Notes: generated from the letters alone by a model not told the origin. DNA of 64,000 nt from Nitrosospira multiformis (GCF_900111585.1 NZ_FOHI01000001.1:248001-312000), one strand, 5' to 3'; counted from the first letter of the stretch, positions 27,770 through 37,052 are shown. Numbers and translations: made by a program.

Positions 27770-28441
27770 TTGAAAATTCTTGCTTTCGATACATCCAGCG
27801 AATACTGTTCCATTGCAATGTTGCTGGAGCGTGACATCCTCGGTGAGGAGGTTCTTGCGGGCCAGCGCCACTCCGAGCTGGTTTTGCCGATGGTGAGTCG
27901 AATGCTGGATGAAGCCGGGCTGACGCTGGCGCAACTGGATGGCATCGCTTTCGGCTCGGGTCCCGGATCCTTCACCGGGTTGCGTATCGCATGCGGAATA
28001 GCGCAGGGACTGGCTTTTGGGGCGGGACTGCCAGTGCTCGGAATAAGTACATTGGAAGCATTGGCACATCAAGCCGGCGGAACACAGGTCGTTGCAGCGC
28101 TGGATGCGCGCATGCATGAGATCTATCATGCCGCGTACAGGAAAGTGCTGGACGAATGGCAAGTCGTGAGCGAACCTACACTCTGTTTGCCGCAAAATGC
28201 GCCTTCCGTGCCGGAGCAGGGCTGGACAGGTTGCGGCAGCGGGTTCGATATGTATTCCGAAGTGTTGCGCACACGTTACGAAGGCTACCTCAATCACATC
28301 ATCAGCGGCGTTCGCCCGGACGCGCGTGCAATGGCGCAACTGGCCGCTCCCAGACTCGCGAGGGGACAGGGTGGCGATCCGGCGGATGCCGCTCCGCTCT
28401 ATATTCGAAACAAGGTGGCCTTGAAGGAAAAGGAGCGATGA
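27770..28441 (+). CDS. tsaB: tRNA threonylcarbamoyladenosine biosynthesis protein TsaB
   Basis: A 223-residue ASKHA-fold protein starting at TTG (KILAFDTSSEYCSIAMLLER) with the signature GFGSGPGSFTGLRIACGIAQ. It partners TsaD and TsaE in making t6A37 on ANN-decoding tRNAs. The stop overlaps the rimI ATG in an ATGA, reproducing the conserved tsaB-rimI pair. Confidence 0.96.
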   Translation: MKILAFDTSSEYCSIAMLLERDILGEEVLAGQRHSELVLPMVSRMLDEAGLTLAQLDGIAFGSGPGSFTGLRIACGIAQGLAFGAGLPVLGISTLEALAHQAGGTQVVAALDARMHEIYHAAYRKVLDEWQVVSEPTLCLPQNAPSVPEQGWTGCGSGFDMYSEVLRTRYEGYLNHIISGVRPDARAMAQLAAPRLARGQGGDPADAAPLYIRNKVALKEKER

Positions 28442-28899
28442 GTGCCCAACTGCAGGAATCGCCCCGAATAAGGCGAATGGTCCCGTCAGACCTCGACGCG
28501 GTGGTGACGATTGAAAGGGAAGTTTTTCTTTTCCCATGGACCCGGGGCAATTTCAGCGATTCGCTCGACGCAGGCTATCATTGCCTGGTATTGGAGCAGG
28601 ATGGATATATCTTTGGATATGGCGTAATGACAATCGGGGCAGAAGAAGCCCATTTGCTGACGCTCAGTATTGCGCCGGAATCGCAAGGGAAGGGCTGGGG
28701 TGAAAAATTGCTGCGCCACTTCATCGAGATTGCAAGGGAGCAGCTGGCACTCACCATGTTTCTGGATGTGCGCGTATCCAACCATGCTGCTGCCCGCCTG
28801 TATGAACGGCTTGGATTCAGGCAGATCGGGAAACGCAAGGATTATTATCCCGCGATGGGCGGGCGCGAAGACTCGTTGGTAATGGAACTGGTGTTGTGA
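28438..28899 (+). CDS. rimI: Ribosomal protein bS18 alanine N-acetyltransferase
   Basis: A 153-residue GNAT acetyltransferase. Acetyl-CoA binding is by SIAPESQGKGWGEKLLRH, followed by VRVSNHAAARLYERLGF and the C-terminal RKDYYPAMGGREDSLVMEL typical of RimI. The ATG at 28438 overlaps the tsaB stop. The frame is open further upstream inside tsaB, without homology. Its stop overlaps the GTG of the next gene, so the three genes form one coupled unit. Confidence 0.94.
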   Translation: MSAQLQESPRIRRMVPSDLDAVVTIEREVFLFPWTRGNFSDSLDAGYHCLVLEQDGYIFGYGVMTIGAEEAHLLTLSIAPESQGKGWGEKLLRHFIEIAREQLALTMFLDVRVSNHAAARLYERLGFRQIGKRKDYYPAMGGREDSLVMELVL

Positions 28900-29708
28900 T
28901 CAGCAACGATAGAAAACGGGTCAGACGCGGCAAGATACTCAAAGAGTTGGAGTTGACGCCGGTATGGCGCGTCAGGGAGCGTACCGAAGACGAAAGCCCC
29001 TCCAGGGTGCTGGAATCGGATCAGGTGATGGTAGCCCCGGTTGTTGCGCATCCCGAATTCGAAGAACAGGTAGAACAGGTTTGCGTGCCTTCTGCTGACA
29101 CGACGGAGGACGTAGCAGAGAAGCGCCGGGCGATGATTCTGCGGATGGAATGGGATCAGCTTAAAGAGAGTGTGGAAGGCTGTGTGGCCTGCCGGCTATG
29201 CAACTCGCGTACGCGCACCGTGTTTGGCGTGGGTGACCTGGAGGCGGATTGGCTTTACGTGGGCGAAGGACCGGGCGCGCAGGAGGATGCCCTTGGTGAA
29301 CCCTTCGTCGGGCAGGCAGGCAAGCTGCTGGATAACATGCTGATGGCCATTGGTTTGAAGCGAGGCCGCGATGTTTTTATAGCCAACATCGTAAAATGCC
29401 GCCCGCCTGGCAATCGCGAGCCTTCCGATGATGAAGCGCAATGTTGCGAACCGTACCTCGCACGGCAAATCGAGCTGATCAAGCCGAGGCTGATTGTCGC
29501 GCTCGGAAAAACCGCTGCCAGGAATCTGCTCAATACTGATGCAAGCATAGGCAGCCTTCGGGGCAAACTCCATCAGCACGAAGGTATTCCGGTTATCGTC
29601 ACCTATCACCCGGCTTATCTGTTACGCACGCTGGTTGCCAAAGCGAAGGCATGGGAGGATCTGTGCTTCGCCCAAAGCACCATGCAGGCCTTGAAGGCTC
29701 CTGAATAA
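28896..29708 (+). CDS. Type-4 uracil-DNA glycosylase (4Fe-4S)
   Basis: A 270-residue family-4 uracil-DNA glycosylase that removes uracil from DNA. The N-terminal 80 residues are variable. Core motifs are LYVGEGPGAQEDALGEPFVG, ANIVKCRPPGNREPSDDEAQ and the catalytic loop VTYHPAYLLR. Cysteines for a 4Fe-4S cluster occur in CVACRLC, KCRPP and AQCCEPYL. The GTG start overlaps the rimI stop, the common tsaB-rimI-udg order in betaproteobacteria. Confidence 0.93.
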   Translation: MISNDRKRVRRGKILKELELTPVWRVRERTEDESPSRVLESDQVMVAPVVAHPEFEEQVEQVCVPSADTTEDVAEKRRAMILRMEWDQLKESVEGCVACRLCNSRTRTVFGVGDLEADWLYVGEGPGAQEDALGEPFVGQAGKLLDNMLMAIGLKRGRDVFIANIVKCRPPGNREPSDDEAQCCEPYLARQIELIKPRLIVALGKTAARNLLNTDASIGSLRGKLHQHEGIPVIVTYHPAYLLRTLVAKAKAWEDLCFAQSTMQALKAPE

Positions 29709-30048
29709 ATCGCAGGTTTTGGAATAGGAGGTTGGAGTGAATGCAAATCATGGATTACATCCTCGACTCTTCATCCACGAATGGTAAAGTGATGAATTCT
29801 TGCGCGCAGCTATCAAGACATCGTCATGCCTGCGAAAGCAGGTATTTATTTTTTATGAAATAGGATTATAAATCATATGGTTACGTTCGAGAAAATGACT
29901 TTTGGCCGAGAATGATAAGGTTTCCAGGCACTTGACCTCATTCAGCCAGCCTCTCTTGAAATCCGCTCGCTCGTCCTTATTTCTATCCTTGTCCAGCAGT
30001 TCACCTATACTTATTCATATATCGGCAATTTTTCCCGGGAAGATTTTC
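29709..30048. other. Intergenic region upstream of lemA
   Basis: No gene is visible. It contains the short hairpin at 29829-29842 and, presumably, the lemA promoter; the lemA frame happens to stay open back to 29902 but without homology or a good ribosome-binding site. Confidence 0.5.
29829..29856 (+). terminator. Possible terminator downstream of the tsaB-rimI-udg unit
   Basis: CCTGC-GAAA-GCAGG forms a short stem with a GAAA tetraloop, followed by TATTTATTTTTTA. The stem is only five base pairs, and its flanks resemble common dispersed repeats, so the terminator role is tentative. Confidence 0.35.
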
Positions 30049-30642
30049 ATGAACAACCTGCTGCGTTCTCTGATATTGCTTCTGGCAATGAGTTTGAGTG
30101 GCTGTGGATACAATACCTTGCAGTCTACGGATGAGCAGATCAAGGCAAGCTGGGGTGAAGTGCTGAACCAGTATCAACGCCGTGCTGATCTCATCCCCAA
30201 TCTGGTAAACGTTGTAAAAGGTTTTGCTGCCCAGGAGAAAGAGGTATTGCTGGGTGTAACCAATGCACGCTCCAGGGTGGGCAGCATCCAGGCCACGCCG
30301 GAGCTTTTCAATGACCCGGAGGCATTTGCGAAGTTTCAAAGTGCCCAGGGGGAACTGTCGAGCGCTCTGTCACGTTTGCTGGTCGTAGTGGAGAAGTATC
30401 CGGAACTGAAATCAAATGCCAACTTCCGGGAATTGCAGGCGCAACTGGAAGGCACGGAGAATCGTATTGCCGTGGCCCGCAACCGTTACATCAAGGCGGT
30501 TCAGGAATACAACATCGTAGTACGTTCCTTCCCCACCAATCTTACCGCGATGCTATTTGGCTACAAGGTGAAGCCCAGCCTCACGGTTGATGACGAGAAA
30601 GCGATTTCAACCGCACCCAAGGTGGAATTCGGCAAGCCCTAA
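30049..30642 (+). CDS. lemA: LemA family lipoprotein
   Basis: A 197-residue LemA protein. The N terminus LRSLILLLAMSLSGCGYNTL carries a lipobox (LSGC), so it is probably a lipoprotein. The domain has the typical KASWGEVLNQYQRRADLIPN and NRYIKAVQEYNIVVRSFPTN. The ATG at 30049 is the start that gives the signal sequence. LemA proteins are commonly encoded beside TPM-domain proteins, as here; function is poorly known, with links to envelope stress. Confidence 0.93.
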   Translation: MNNLLRSLILLLAMSLSGCGYNTLQSTDEQIKASWGEVLNQYQRRADLIPNLVNVVKGFAAQEKEVLLGVTNARSRVGSIQATPELFNDPEAFAKFQSAQGELSSALSRLLVVVEKYPELKSNANFRELQAQLEGTENRIAVARNRYIKAVQEYNIVVRSFPTNLTAMLFGYKVKPSLTVDDEKAISTAPKVEFGKP

Positions 30643-30772
30643 CCGGTAGAGACGTTTGCTGACCCGGGAATTTGAAATTGGCTTCAATTTTCATTTGCAT
30701 GTATTTTGATTAGCATTTATCAGATTGAATTCTTCCTTCCATTCGTTCTGAATCCCTGGCGCTTGTTCGCTT

Positions 30773-30796
30773 CTTCGACAAGCTCAGGGCGAACGG
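30773..30796. repeat. Candidate dispersed intergenic repeat
   Basis: CTTCGACAAGCTCAGGGCGA followed by ACGG lies in the 290-base gap between lemA and the TPM gene. A degenerate relative appears near 5827. Sequences of this type recur in many environmental proteobacterial genomes as far as I remember. Copy number cannot be judged from this window. Confidence 0.35.
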
Positions 30797-30929
30797 AGCT
30801 TGGGGCCGGCCGGTCGAAAGGGTGAAGGGGATCAGGGTAAGTTTGTCAGGAATGAACGAGGAAAAATAAGGGAGCGCAAGGATCATATCCTTCTGGGGTT
30901 ATCCCAGACAGTCCAACAGGAAATGTGAA

Positions 30930-31853
30930 ATGACAAAGGGCTTACATATGATTCATGCCGGGGGAAAGATCCTCGTATTCATTGCTTTGCTTGTTTCTGC
31001 CTCCCTGTCGATGGCGGATGCCCCGATTCCGCCCCTCAAAGCGCGCGTTACCGATCTCACCGGGACACTTTCTGCAAACGAAGCTACCCAACTGGAGCAG
31101 AAGCTCACCGCATTTGAAGCCAGGAAAGGCAGTCAGATCGCGGTACTGATCGTCTCCACCACCCAGCCTGAAACCATCGAGCAGTACTCAATTCGGGTAG
31201 TGGACGCCTGGAAGCTGGGACGCAAGGGTATTGATGACGGCGTTCTGCTGTTGGTTGCAAAGCAGGATAGAACCGTGCGTGTGGAAGTGGGATATGGTCT
31301 GGAGGGGGTGCTTCCGGACGCCGTGGCGAAGCGCATAACCCACGAGATCATCGTGCCGGAATTCAGACAGGGACGATTTGCGGCAGGCATAAATGCCGGT
31401 ATCGACCGAATAATAGGGGTACTCGAAGGAGAGCCCTTACCGCCACCTCCCGCTCGTTCCGCACGTGGCGGCGATTCTTCCGCTGCCGCCGATATCCTGG
31501 TGAATAATATTATTTTTGTCTTTATCCTGCTCTTCATTGCCGCCAAGGTATTTCAGTCCATTTTCGGCCGCTTTCTCGGAGCGACCCTGTTGAGCACAGC
31601 GGCAGCCATTATCGTCTGGCTGGTATTCGCTTCGATATTCCTGGCCTTGATCGCTGCTGCCTTTGCGTTTTTCATCAGCCTGTTCGGTCACGCCGGCAGT
31701 GGAATTTACAGAGGAGGGCGCGGCTGGCCGGGTGGCTTTGGTGGTTATGGAGGATGGGGTGGCAGGGGCGGTCCCGGCGGCTTCGGGGGTGGCGGGGGTT
31801 TCGGCGGAGGCGGGGGCGGCTTCGGTGGCGGCGGCGCCTCAGGGAGATGGTAG
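30930..31853 (+). CDS. TPM-domain (YgcG-like) membrane protein with a glycine-rich tail
   Basis: A 307-residue protein. A Sec signal (ILVFIALLVSASLSMADA) is followed by a TPM domain: VTDLTGTLSANEATQLEQKL, GSQIAVLIVSTTQP and GLEGVLPDAVAKRI. Two hydrophobic segments around residues 190-250 anchor it. The tail after them is a long glycine run of GGFGGYGG and GGFGGGGG repeats, typical of YgcG. The TPM domain has been linked to thylakoid repair in plants; the bacterial role is unclear. It lies between lemA and a second TPM gene. Confidence 0.9.
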   Translation: MTKGLHMIHAGGKILVFIALLVSASLSMADAPIPPLKARVTDLTGTLSANEATQLEQKLTAFEARKGSQIAVLIVSTTQPETIEQYSIRVVDAWKLGRKGIDDGVLLLVAKQDRTVRVEVGYGLEGVLPDAVAKRITHEIIVPEFRQGRFAAGINAGIDRIIGVLEGEPLPPPPARSARGGDSSAAADILVNNIIFVFILLFIAAKVFQSIFGRFLGATLLSTAAAIIVWLVFASIFLALIAAAFAFFISLFGHAGSGIYRGGRGWPGGFGGYGGWGGRGGPGGFGGGGGFGGGGGGFGGGGASGRW

Positions 31854-32354
31854 ATGGATTTCACGCGAGTACTGCGGCATCTTTTTACGGGGCCCCTGGC
31901 GGTACGCAAGGCATTTCCCGCTACGGCCCTTACCGCTATCGAATATGCGATCGCACAGTCGGAATTCAGTCATCGGGGAGAAATCCGCTTTGCAGTGGAG
32001 GCAGCACTGGATATGCGGCCTCTGGTGAGAGCAACATCGGCACGCGAGCGGGCTGTCGAAGTATTTTCGCAGCTGCGCGTGTGGGATACCGAGCATAACA
32101 ATGGCGTCCTGATTTACCTGCTTCTGGCCGATCACAATGTCGAGATCGTCGCTGACCGGGGCATTGACGCGAAAGTCGGTCATGAAAAATGGGAAACCAT
32201 CTGCCGCGAAATGGAAACCCATTTCAGGCAGGGGCAGTTTGAATCAGGGGTCATTGAGGGAATCCGGGCTATCGGCGATCATTTAAAAGAGCATTTTCCG
32301 TCCGAACGGGGAGGCGGACAAAATGAACTGCCCGATCAGCCGGTTATCCTGTAA
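31854..32354 (+). CDS. Second, membrane-anchor-free TPM-domain protein
   Basis: A 166-residue protein starting directly at the base after the upstream stop, so it is translationally linked. It contains the C-terminal-type TPM module: AIEYAIAQSEFSHRGEIRFA, VWDTEHNNGVLIYLLLADH and VEIVADRGIDAKVG. No signal peptide or membrane helix is evident. LemA, YgcG-type TPM and this short TPM protein form a recurrent trio in betaproteobacteria. Confidence 0.88.
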   Translation: MDFTRVLRHLFTGPLAVRKAFPATALTAIEYAIAQSEFSHRGEIRFAVEAALDMRPLVRATSARERAVEVFSQLRVWDTEHNNGVLIYLLLADHNVEIVADRGIDAKVGHEKWETICREMETHFRQGQFESGVIEGIRAIGDHLKEHFPSERGGGQNELPDQPVIL

Positions 32355-32395
32355 TCACTGCTTACCCAAATGAGATGCGGTGAATCTTCTATCGG

Positions 32396-32426
32396 AGCCA
32401 CAAGGGTATCTACTCCTATTGTGGCT
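32396..32426. terminator. Possible terminator between the TPM genes and the PEP-CTERM remnant
   Basis: AGCCACAA and TTGTGGCT form an eight-base-pair stem around a 15-base loop between converging genes. The large loop and absence of a U-run make the call weak. Confidence 0.35.
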
Positions 32427-32442
32427 TTGAATCGGGCTATGC

Positions 32443-33137
32443 TCAGGAAATCTTGCGACGACGCGAAATAACGGTCATCAGCCCAAGGCCAGCCAGAAAC
32501 ATCACATAGGTTTCCGGTTCGGGAATGGGGGTTAGCAGGAAGGCATGGTTTTCACCTATTAGGCCAATCCGCGCCTCCCCAATAATCCACCCATTGTCGT
32601 TGATATCGTATGCTCGCTCCAGTACCCAGCCTGCATTTACCATGCTCGCATCGAGAAAACTGTTGAGGTCGGTTGCTATTCCATCATTTCACAGCGTGGC
32701 ATGGACCTCGGCTGCGGTACTGGCCCATCCGACCACCAAGCCAGCATCGTTGATTGCGTGAGCTTCGCTTCGACTCCCACCTAGAGTACCAAGGTCAGTT
32801 GCCATGCCGTCATCCCAAATGATGGCGTGGAAGGTGCTGTCGCCAGAGACATAAGAATATCCCACCACCTGGGCTGCATTGTTGATGTCGTTGGCCACGC
32901 TGCTACGTCCACCCAGGGTGCCTAAATCGGTTGCCGTGGTACCATTCCAGACAGTGGCGTGGTGTAATTGCCAGGAAGATAGGAATACCCGACAACCTGA
33001 CCAGCATTGTTTATGGCGCTGCCAAAACTTTGGCGGCCCAGGTCAGTAAAGATATAAGGTCGGGCGTTGGCCTGACTTGCACCAGCCAGCAGCGTGCCCG
33101 CGGTGACCAAAGCAAGACTCACTAATTTGGCATCCAT
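32443..33137 (-). pseudogene. HAF-repeat PEP-CTERM protein broken by a frameshift and a nonsense codon
   Basis: The reconstructed product has a signal peptide (LVSLALVTAGTLLAGASQAN), several HAF-type repeats (INNAAQVVGYS, TDLGTLGG, INDAGLVVGW) and a C-terminal PEP-CTERM sorting signal (PEPETYVMFLAGLGLM, then RRRK). Two lesions interrupt it. Near 32960 the reading frame shifts by one base inside GNYTT/HATVWNG. At 32689-32691 TGA stands where the repeats require a tryptophan (HATL*NDGIATDL against IIWDDGMATDL). An exosortase elsewhere in the genome would process the intact form, which would be exported to the cell surface. Confidence 0.9.
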
Positions 33138-33284
33138 TTGGTCTACGTTGATAGCGGTAAAAAATTACAATCAGAAAAGGCTCGAACCATATTTTGTGCC
33201 ACCTGCTCCAGCCATTCCTGGCGTTCAGAGCAGCGTTACACTTATTTGTTATAGCTCATTCTGGAGCATTTTTTTCCTGATGTG

Positions 33285-34559
33285 CTAATGTCCTTTATGG
33301 GCACCAATGAGATGAAGCGAATCTTCAATACTCTGATTGCGCAGATGCCATTGACGTATCACCGCCATGATCACGGCTACGAACAGGCCGAACAGAATAA
33401 TCACCGTATACACGTGTACGTCAAAGCTCACCAGTAATGCATACAGTCCCAGCATGGTGAGAATACTCAGATTCTCGTTGAAATTCTGTACAGCAATAGA
33501 GTGACCGGCGCCCATCAGGATGTGGCCGCGGTGTTGCAGCAGTGCATTCATTGGCACGACAAAAAATCCGGCAAACCCGCCAATCAGCATGAGAAGCGGA
33601 ATCGCAATCCACAACTCGCGGGCAAAAATCATTGCCATTACCACAATGCCCATGGCAATGCCCAGAGGGATCACCTTCACTGATTGCCGGAGTGACACTA
33701 TTCGTGCTGCAATGACTGCCCCTATGGCAATGCCGACGGCGACTACGCCCTGGAGTTGCGCGGCCTTGCTCAAGGGATAACCGAGGGCGGCATCTGCCCA
33801 TTTCAGCACGATGAATTGCAGTGTTGCCCCCGCCCCCCAGAAAAGGGTCGTCACTGCCAGTGAAATCTGTCCCAGCTTGTCTGCCCACAGCAGCCTCATG
33901 CAATGGCTGAACTCATGCACGAGAAACATTGGATTTTTCCTGAGAATGCGATGATCAACCCCTGTGTTGGGGATGTAAAGATTGAAGATGGCAGCAGCAG
34001 TATAAAATATGGCGATGAGCAGTATGCTTGCCTCCGGTACAGTGTCCACGCCGGTATCGATCAGGGGGAAATCGAACGACAGCAGGGCGGCGGAGATGGC
34101 TGGCGAGATCAGCAAGCCTCCCAGCACGGTGCCCAGTATGATGGAGGCCACAGTCAAGCCTTCGATCCAGCCATTGGCGATGACGAGTTTTTCGGGTGGC
34201 AGCAGCTCAGTCAGTATCCCGTATTTTGCGGGGGAATAGGCAGCTGCACCAAGCCCGACTACCGCGTAGGCAGCGAGTGCGAAGTACTGGTGCGTTGCCA
34301 GGAAAAGCAGGCTGCAGCCCAAAATCTTGATTGCATTGCTGATGAACATGACGCGGCCCTTGGCCATGGAATCCGCGAAGGCTCCGACGAAAGGCGCGAG
34401 GATCACGTAAAAGAGAACAAACACAAACTTGAGCATCGGGGTGAGATAAGCGGGCGCGTGCAGCTCCACCAAAAGGGCAATGGCAACGACCAATAGCGCA
34501 TTGTCGGCCAGCGAAGAAAAAAACTGGGCCGCCATAATGGTATAAAATCCGCGTTTCAA
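33285..34559 (-). CDS. lplT: Lysophospholipid transporter LplT
   Basis: A 424-residue major facilitator with about 12 helices. The start GFYTIMAAQFFSSLADNALL and the segments GAAAYSPAKYGILTELLPPE and NGWIEGLTVASIILGTVLGG are diagnostic for LplT, which flips lysophospholipids inward for reacylation. No acyltransferase partner (Aas) is encoded next to it here. It is divergent from the alanine racemase gene, with a 200-base shared upstream region. Confidence 0.93.
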   Translation of the reverse strand: MKRGFYTIMAAQFFSSLADNALLVVAIALLVELHAPAYLTPMLKFVFVLFYVILAPFVGAFADSMAKGRVMFISNAIKILGCSLLFLATHQYFALAAYAVVGLGAAAYSPAKYGILTELLPPEKLVIANGWIEGLTVASIILGTVLGGLLISPAISAALLSFDFPLIDTGVDTVPEASILLIAIFYTAAAIFNLYIPNTGVDHRILRKNPMFLVHEFSHCMRLLWADKLGQISLAVTTLFWGAGATLQFIVLKWADAALGYPLSKAAQLQGVVAVGIAIGAVIAARIVSLRQSVKVIPLGIAMGIVVMAMIFARELWIAIPLLMLIGGFAGFFVVPMNALLQHRGHILMGAGHSIAVQNFNENLSILTMLGLYALLVSFDVHVYTVIILFGLFVAVIMAVIRQWHLRNQSIEDSLHLIGAHKGH

Positions 34560-34764
34560 GCGTTTTCTCCTAGAACTTGACCTTCTTTTTTAACGATGAG
34601 GCGTGGCATTATACAACGGTCGTCGGCACCTCTCCTGATGGAAAATTTCAAGCCTTTGAGGCTGCCCACAAAACGACTTGATCCGGAGCATTCATAACTC
34701 TCGGTTCCCGCAAAATTCCTTCAAAGAAAATCTTCCGAAAAACTTCCGGATATCCTGAATTACC

Positions 34765-35838
34765 ATGTCGCGTCCCATTCAGGCGTTGATTGATCCCGCC
34801 GCGCTCGAGCACAACCTGTCTATCGTTCGCCGCCACGCGCCGCGTTCACGCGTGATGGCCGTCATCAAGGCGGATGCATATGGTCACGGATTGCTGCGTG
34901 CTGCCGAGGCCCTGGCGGAGGCAGAGGGATTTGCCCTGCTCGAACTGGATGCTGCCGTGCGCTTAAGAGAGGCGGGCTATCGCCAGACGATCCTGTTGCT
35001 AGAAGGTTTTTTCGACGTGGACGAACTGCGCTGGATCGAGCAATACCATTTAAGTACCGTGGTGCATCACCCCGAGCAACTTGCCATGCTGGAGGCGGTT
35101 CGACATCGTGCAACGCTGGATGTATTTCTGAAGCTCAATAGCGGCATGAACCGGCTCGGATTTACGGCCAAGGAATTTCCCGCTGCGCTGGAGCGCCTCA
35201 AGGCGAATCCGGCGGTGCGGCAGATAACCCTCATGACTCATTTTGCATGTGCCGATGAACCGGACAGAAACGACAGCATTGCAGCGCAACTGCAATGTTT
35301 CAACCTGGCAGCGGGAGGGAGATATATGCCCCGTTCGCTCGCGAATTCTGCTGCCATTCTTCGTTTTCCCGAAGCACATGCTGACTGGGTGCGTCCCGGC
35401 ATCATGCTTTATGGTTCCTCGCCGCTTGCTCACACAACCGCAGAGCAATTGGGTTTGCAACCCGCCATGACTGTATCGAGCAGGATTATCTCCGTGCAAA
35501 CGCTCAGGCCAAGCGACGGAGTGGGTTACGGGCATGCTTTTCGGGCTGACCGACCGATGCGAGTGGGCATTGTTGCAGGCGGCTATGCTGACGGCTATCC
35601 TCGCCATGCCCCTACCGGTGCCCCGGTGCTTGTAAAGGGAAGACGAACGCGGGTCGTGGGACGCATCTCCATGGACATGCTGCATGTGGACCTGAGCGAG
35701 ATGGAAGATGCAGGCGTAGGCAGTCCGGTAACGCTGTGGGGGAGGGGCATGCCGGTTGATGAGGTCGCGCGGGCCGCTGGCACACTGAGTTACGAACTGT
35801 TGTGCGCGATCGCGCCGAGAATGCAAAGGGTAACGTAA
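34765..35838 (+). CDS. alr: Alanine racemase
   Basis: A 357-residue PLP enzyme making D-alanine for peptidoglycan. The PLP lysine is K35 in VIKADAYGHGL and the second catalytic base is Y274 in GGYADGYPRHAP. LKLNSGMNRLGF and RPGIMLYGSSPL are family segments, and GRISMDMLHVDLSE lies in the C-terminal domain. A strong terminator follows the stop. Confidence 0.97.
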   Translation: MSRPIQALIDPAALEHNLSIVRRHAPRSRVMAVIKADAYGHGLLRAAEALAEAEGFALLELDAAVRLREAGYRQTILLLEGFFDVDELRWIEQYHLSTVVHHPEQLAMLEAVRHRATLDVFLKLNSGMNRLGFTAKEFPAALERLKANPAVRQITLMTHFACADEPDRNDSIAAQLQCFNLAAGGRYMPRSLANSAAILRFPEAHADWVRPGIMLYGSSPLAHTTAEQLGLQPAMTVSSRIISVQTLRPSDGVGYGHAFRADRPMRVGIVAGGYADGYPRHAPTGAPVLVKGRRTRVVGRISMDMLHVDLSEMEDAGVGSPVTLWGRGMPVDEVARAAGTLSYELLCAIAPRMQRVT

Positions 35839-35860
35839 GCTTCTTCTCTTTCACTGCAGA

Positions 35861-35892
35861 ACAAAAAAGGCAGCCCTCGCTGCCTTTTTTGT
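35861..35892. terminator. Bidirectional rho-independent terminator between alr and the PpiC gene
   Basis: A 14-base-pair perfect stem, ACAAAAAAGGCAGC against GCTGCCTTTTTTGT, closes a CCTC loop. With A and T tracts on both sides it can end transcription of alr (+) and of the convergent prolyl isomerase gene (-). Confidence 0.88.
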
Positions 35893-35950
35893 CTCGGAAT
35901 TGCGCTTCCGAGTAGAGGGAATAAGGAAATAAAGCTTGCGGGAAGAAAGC

Positions 35951-36748
35951 TTACTCGACTTTCGCTTTCGAGCGGAGATCGTTGACCGAGGCCGCGAATT
36001 GACGTTGCAACACACGCTGGGCCAGGTTTTGTTTTATTTCCTCGAACGGGGGAATTTTCAGGGGTCGCACATCATCCAGGCGGATCACGTGCCAGCCGAA
36101 AGGGGTTCTTACCGGCTGGTCGGTGAGCTGGCCCTTGTGCAGCTTGGTCAAGGCCTCGGCAAAAGGTTGAACATAGCTTGCGGCCGGACTCCAATCCAGT
36201 TCGCCACCCTTGCTCTTGCTGCCCGTGTCCAGGGATTTTTCCCCGGCAAGTTTGTCAAACTTTGTGCCTTTTTTTAACTTGGCGATAATATCTTTGGCTT
36301 CCTCTTCTGTAGCCACCAGAATATGGTGCGCCTTGTATTCCTTATCTCCCATCTGCGTTTTTACCGTTTCGTATTCCTTATGCAGCTCTTCGTCGCTTAC
36401 CGGATGGTTCTTTATGTAATCGATCTGGTATGCCCTGACCATCGCTGTCTGGCGCGCCATGTCGAGTTGGGTGACAAAGTCCGGATCCCTGTCCAGCCCC
36501 TTCTTCTTCGCTTCCTGGGCGATTACCTCTTCAGTGATGAGATCCTCGCGCAAAGCTTTCCTCGCCTCCGGCGTATCCGGCTGGCCCTGGCCAGCACGCG
36601 CCTTCATTATGAATTCGAGGCGCGATTGGGGAATCGGCGTACCATTCACTTTTGCCATGGTTGAGCCGGTTTGGGCCTGAACGGCCGTCGTGGCGATCAG
36701 TCCGGAGATACCCAGTGCCGCAAGTCGAGTAAATTTCATAAAATGCAT
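35951..36748 (-). CDS. Periplasmic parvulin-type peptidyl-prolyl isomerase
   Basis: A 265-residue PpiC/SurA-like foldase. A Sec signal (RLAALGISGLIATTAVQAQ) is followed by an N-terminal helical chaperone region (SRLEFIMKARAGQGQPDTPE). The parvulin domain has EYKAHHILVATEEEAKDIIA, KSKGGELDWSPAASYVQPFA and FGWHVIRLDDVRPL. It assists folding of exported proteins. The ATG at 36748 has AAGGA seven bases upstream. It lies at the end of a minus-strand group with bolA, yciI and yciB, an arrangement seen in related betaproteobacteria. Confidence 0.94.
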   Translation of the reverse strand: MHFMKFTRLAALGISGLIATTAVQAQTGSTMAKVNGTPIPQSRLEFIMKARAGQGQPDTPEARKALREDLITEEVIAQEAKKKGLDRDPDFVTQLDMARQTAMVRAYQIDYIKNHPVSDEELHKEYETVKTQMGDKEYKAHHILVATEEEAKDIIAKLKKGTKFDKLAGEKSLDTGSKSKGGELDWSPAASYVQPFAEALTKLHKGQLTDQPVRTPFGWHVIRLDDVRPLKIPPFEEIKQNLAQRVLQRQFAASVNDLRSKAKVE

Positions 36749-36760
36749 GAAGGTTCCTTC

Positions 36761-37036
36761 TCAGTGGATCGAATCAAATTCCTCGGGAGTATACGCTTTT
36801 ACACTTAAGGCGTGAATATTCTTGTGCATCATCTCGCGCAGGGTATCGTAAACCAGCCGATGCCGCGCCAGCGCCGACTTACTGATGAATTGATGTGAGA
36901 CGATGGTAAGTAAATAGTGACCACCTCCTGCTTTGGCGCCTTCATGTCCCGCATGGCGCGCGCTTTCGTCCGCAATCCGGATTACCACAGGCTCCAGAGC
37001 AGCGAGTTTTTGCTTCATCAGTTCTATAGTGTTCAT
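36761..37036 (-). CDS. BolA family protein
   Basis: A 91-residue BolA-like protein. It contains ESARHAGHEGAKAGGGHYLL and SKSALARHRLVYDTLREMMH, the conserved helix-turn region with the histidine used with monothiol glutaredoxins to hold iron-sulfur clusters. It lies between yciI and the prolyl isomerase gene on the same strand with short gaps. Confidence 0.92.
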   Translation of the reverse strand: MNTIELMKQKLAALEPVVIRIADESARHAGHEGAKAGGGHYLLTIVSHQFISKSALARHRLVYDTLREMMHKNIHALSVKAYTPEEFDSIH

Positions 37037-37052
37037 CCGGCCTCTGGTCAGG

